Part shown: piece by piece, positions 61,571 through 64,000 of the stretch
Layout of the letters: the number at the start of each line of letters is the position of its first letter
Numbering within the stretch: position 1 is the first letter of the stretch
Source: Terebella lapidaria
Taxonomy: Eukaryota > Annelida > Polychaeta > Terebellida > Terebellidae
Direction: 5' to 3'
Length of the DNA stretch: 64,000 nt
NCBI GenBank assembly: GCA_949152475.1
Contig: OX424567.1
Span: 22,407,402 to 22,471,401 of the forward strand
Notes under the pieces: model-generated
Databases searched by the model: none
Told to the model about the DNA's origin: nothing
The model's input: the letters and a program-made list of their open reading frames with translations, nothing else
Position numbers and translations under genes: made by a program

Positions 61571-62474
61571 CACAGATTTTACATTGCCAGATTAATTTAT
61601 ATATTTAACCCTGTACATTCGCAGAATAAATTGTTGTCTCAACCCTGTATTTTCCTTCGTAAGTTGATCACGTCGATGAATGATATTTTCTGATAATAAC
61701 ATATGTTTCAGTCATTGCGAGTTAACATTAATCTCTTCTACGAAAAACGCCTATAGACGTAGAACCAATACCCAGTATCAGGTATTCCGAGCAAACAAAA
61801 CAGGGTCCGTTATCCAATTTCATAGTCCGGGACAGAGAGTCATATCAGGCATAAGAAGTGAGAGAAAACAAAAATGCGGGGAAAAGTCATGAACCCCCAA
61901 AAATGGCCATTAGTTGCATGGCAGTCATGGATTTTGTGTATTGATCAACCAGATCATGATGACGTCCATAGAATTTCTTAAAGGCAGCTATAAGTCTTGG
62001 TAAAACATATCCTTGTCGCAGCAGTATAGCGACTAGCTGGGCACTTCGATAAACAATGCTACACGCAACTCAAATCACGGCAACATATGACATTTCCAAT
62101 TTATTGGATACTAACGTTGCAAACATATCCATTACCAATTCATAGTTCCAACGGCATCGCAATAGGCCACGACCCCTTGGCAACCACTGGAATGGTCCCG
62201 CAGAATTTTGTTTGGGATTGCGGCAAATAATTCTTCTGTTTACATATTCGTTTTGTAAAATTTAACACCATATAAAGGAATGAATATTATAATGCGATAC
62301 TAAATAAACTTAACTTGGCCATACATGCGTCAGAAACAGACCATCATTCCACTTTCAAAGGATTGTGCTTTTGAACATGTCGGTTTTGTTTGTGGGACTT
62401 TTACGTTTTGGCGCGTTTTTTTATGTCTTTTGATTGGCTAGCTAAAATGGGGGCGGGGCTTGAATATCACCGGA
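61571..62474. other. Intergenic, no gene recognised
   Basis: AT-rich; a ~70-codon ORF at 61680-61892 has no recognisable features. Nothing else supported. Confidence 0.5.
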
Positions 62475-62640
62475 ACTATGAAATAACTATGAACTATGAA
62501 CTTCACCATGAACAGGCTTCACTGCATTTGAGCACAACTCAATGCACTCTATGAGATGACGTCAGCTCCAAGAAAAAACACGTCATTATCTCGGCAAAGT
62601 GCTTCCAGACATTAGTCCGGGGGCAGGGCAGAAAAGCTTG
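62475..62640. repeat. Unit D remnant: lectin-gene 3' flank
   Basis: TGAGATGACGTCAG...AAAACACGTCATTATCTCGGC and the following CTTCC...AGACAT stretch match 34450-34510 and 47170-47235, the sequence directly 3' of lectin genes A and B. The similarity stops where the lectin exon should begin, so this fourth unit has lost its gene in the visible part. Confidence 0.6.
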
Positions 62641-63465
62641 CATCGTGGTCCGCATGCATTTTTTTTTGCATTTTTGCAAAGATAACAACATATATATCAA
62701 TAATCCGATTGATGCCACTCTGTCATCCTTGAGCATTTTTCGTACAGCTCATGAATATGCAAATTAGGGTAGCCATTATGAAAAAATGTATATTTGATGA
62801 TATCTTGAGAAGTATTAGTCCTAGATTATTGTTTGAGGTGTCCTTGCCCATGTTTTCATGGTCAAGGATTCAGTTGGAAACAAAATTAATTCCGTAATAT
62901 TTAAAATAGGTTCACAAATATGCAAATTAGGGATAATGATTACGAAAAATGTTTTTAGGTCGTTTAATGTTCATGGCTAATTTAGATGAATAAGCAATGT
63001 TTTGTGTGAAATATCTATGGTCGGACGGTGACTATTAAATAGCATATAAATAAATGAATAATAGATATCAGACTGTGATCGAATGAAAAAACATAGGTCT
63101 GAACGATGTCGGTTGTATGAAAAATTTTATATGCATAACCACATATTTCTTGTGAAATGGCAGCTTGTCGTGTCATTGAAAGAATGTTCCAATAGATAAA
63201 TATTTGATATGATATCAGTTAACATGAATATCGATAAAAAATTTACAAAAAAATGTAATATATGTCAACGGTCATCAACTTCTTGTATTCACTCTTCAGT
63301 GATTGTCGTTTTTTCCAGTGTGTTGTCTAAAACAGGTATGAAGAATATCATAGTTATTCATATATATGTGCATCTCATATTACCATGGATAATGATGAAT
63401 AGAAGAACGTAATTCGAAAACCAACTGTCAATCGAACCAGAATCGTACCACAGTTTGTAGCCGTT
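62641..63465. other. Intergenic, no gene recognised
   Basis: AT-rich. GCAAATTAGGGATAATGATTA-like stretches occur twice (about 62758 and 62922), an old direct repeat. Confidence 0.5.
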
Positions 63466-63881
63466 TCATTCGGTATCTGAGTCATCTGACACAGTTTCAT
63501 ATGTTGCAGCTCGGTTGTTCTTGCAATCGACTCCACCCTGACATCCACAGAATATGGTGCAAGGCAGACGGGCTGCTGTACAACTGCACCGTGTAGTTTG
63601 ACATGGTGTTTCAGTGGAGCAGCCACACCGAACCATTTCCAGGATCTCGGGTGGTGCCAATACGACATCTGTTGGCAGCATAACGGGAACTAGTGAATGT
63701 GTGGCATCATCGCGAGTCCACCCATGCCGAACTGGATCCAAATCAGCGTCCAATCTGACTTGGACGCTGATTTCCAGATGGCTGTTTGCAGGTGTGCTCG
63801 AAGCACATTCTGTTCAAAAGAATCCGTGGTTGGTGGCAATGCCTTCAGGTCTGGATCCTTGCTGAGCTTTGGTTTCGCCAT
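63466..63881 (-). pseudogene. C-terminus of a Cys-rich, probably mobile-element-associated protein
   Basis: Reading from 63881, LKALPPTTDSFEQNVLRAHLQTAIW continues after a frame change near 63755 with LDPVRHGWTRDD, LVPVMLPT and a Cys cluster, RCGCS...PCQTTRCSC...PCTIFCGC...DCKN, ending EDSDTE-like at 63466. The Cys spacing resembles CXC-type clusters found at the ends of multi-copy uncharacterised proteins in invertebrate genomes; the link to mobile elements is my inference. The frame change coincides with an inverted repeat (ATCAGCGTCCAA ... TTGGACGCTGAT, ~63744-63773). The gene continues, if at all, to the right of 63881. Confidence 0.55.
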
Positions 63882-64000
63882 TCTGTTGGATCACATTTCC
63901 CTGCGCACATCAGACAAACAGGCTGAAACATGTAAAGCACTATTAAGCGCCGGGGCGGTATTTCGGGCCATTACGGTAGTACTCTTGCTGCCATACCAAG

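Overview
The window is eukaryotic nuclear DNA, most likely from a marine invertebrate and plausibly a lophotrochozoan; the lineage is inferred only from repeat style and gene content. It has AT-rich introns with GT-AG splice sites and a very high density of mobile elements.

1-14.35 kb (+ strand): the C-terminal two thirds of a Mi-2 (CHD3/4/5-type) chromatin remodeller. I trace 25 exons whose splice phases all fit together, covering both ATPase lobes, the family C-terminal domains, a long acidic linker and a short conserved-looking tail; the PHD fingers and chromodomains lie upstream of the window. Its introns hold a 0.5 kb TTAA-flanked MITE and a 3.9 kb repeat composite containing a 134-bp satellite rich in nuclear-receptor half-sites.

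14.9-16.06 kb: degenerate repeats and a perfect 59-bp inverted repeat.

16.06-33.15 kb: a 17.1 kb Ty3/Gypsy-type LTR retrotransposon on the minus strand, with TATG target duplication, ~0.7 kb LTRs, primer-binding site, gag, pol and a long extra ORF downstream of pol. Its pol region occurs as an almost perfect 3,855-bp tandem duplication. gag and pol carry six distinct internal TGA stops (five of them in both pol copies), one TAG and frameshifts. The whole element shows a strong one-strand enrichment of the short motif GGYCG.

33.15-62.7 kb: a tandem array of paralogous units. Each carries, on the minus strand, a small secreted-protein gene built from phase-1 exons (signal peptide plus PAN/apple-like, EGF-like, ricin-type beta-trefoil lectin). 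Copy A has a 1-bp insertion and a 3.8 kb transposon in its lectin exon; copy B has a 7-bp deletion and lost cysteines; copy C has an intact exon 1 but a shortened exon 2 and no lectin exon, with a phase-compatible trefoil exon downstream. A fourth unit is only a remnant. Because the units are paralogous, several insertions (3.8 kb TIR element, Tc1-like element, TA-flanked MITE) can be compared with empty sites in the same window.

Between and beyond the units lie a 9-bp-TSD MITE, LINE fragments (one with a degraded catalytic motif), a poly-G tract and, at the right edge, the C-terminus of a cysteine-rich protein of a probably element-associated family. Mi-2 is the only gene here that looks intact and conserved; the rest is a mobile-element-riddled, decaying multigene cluster.
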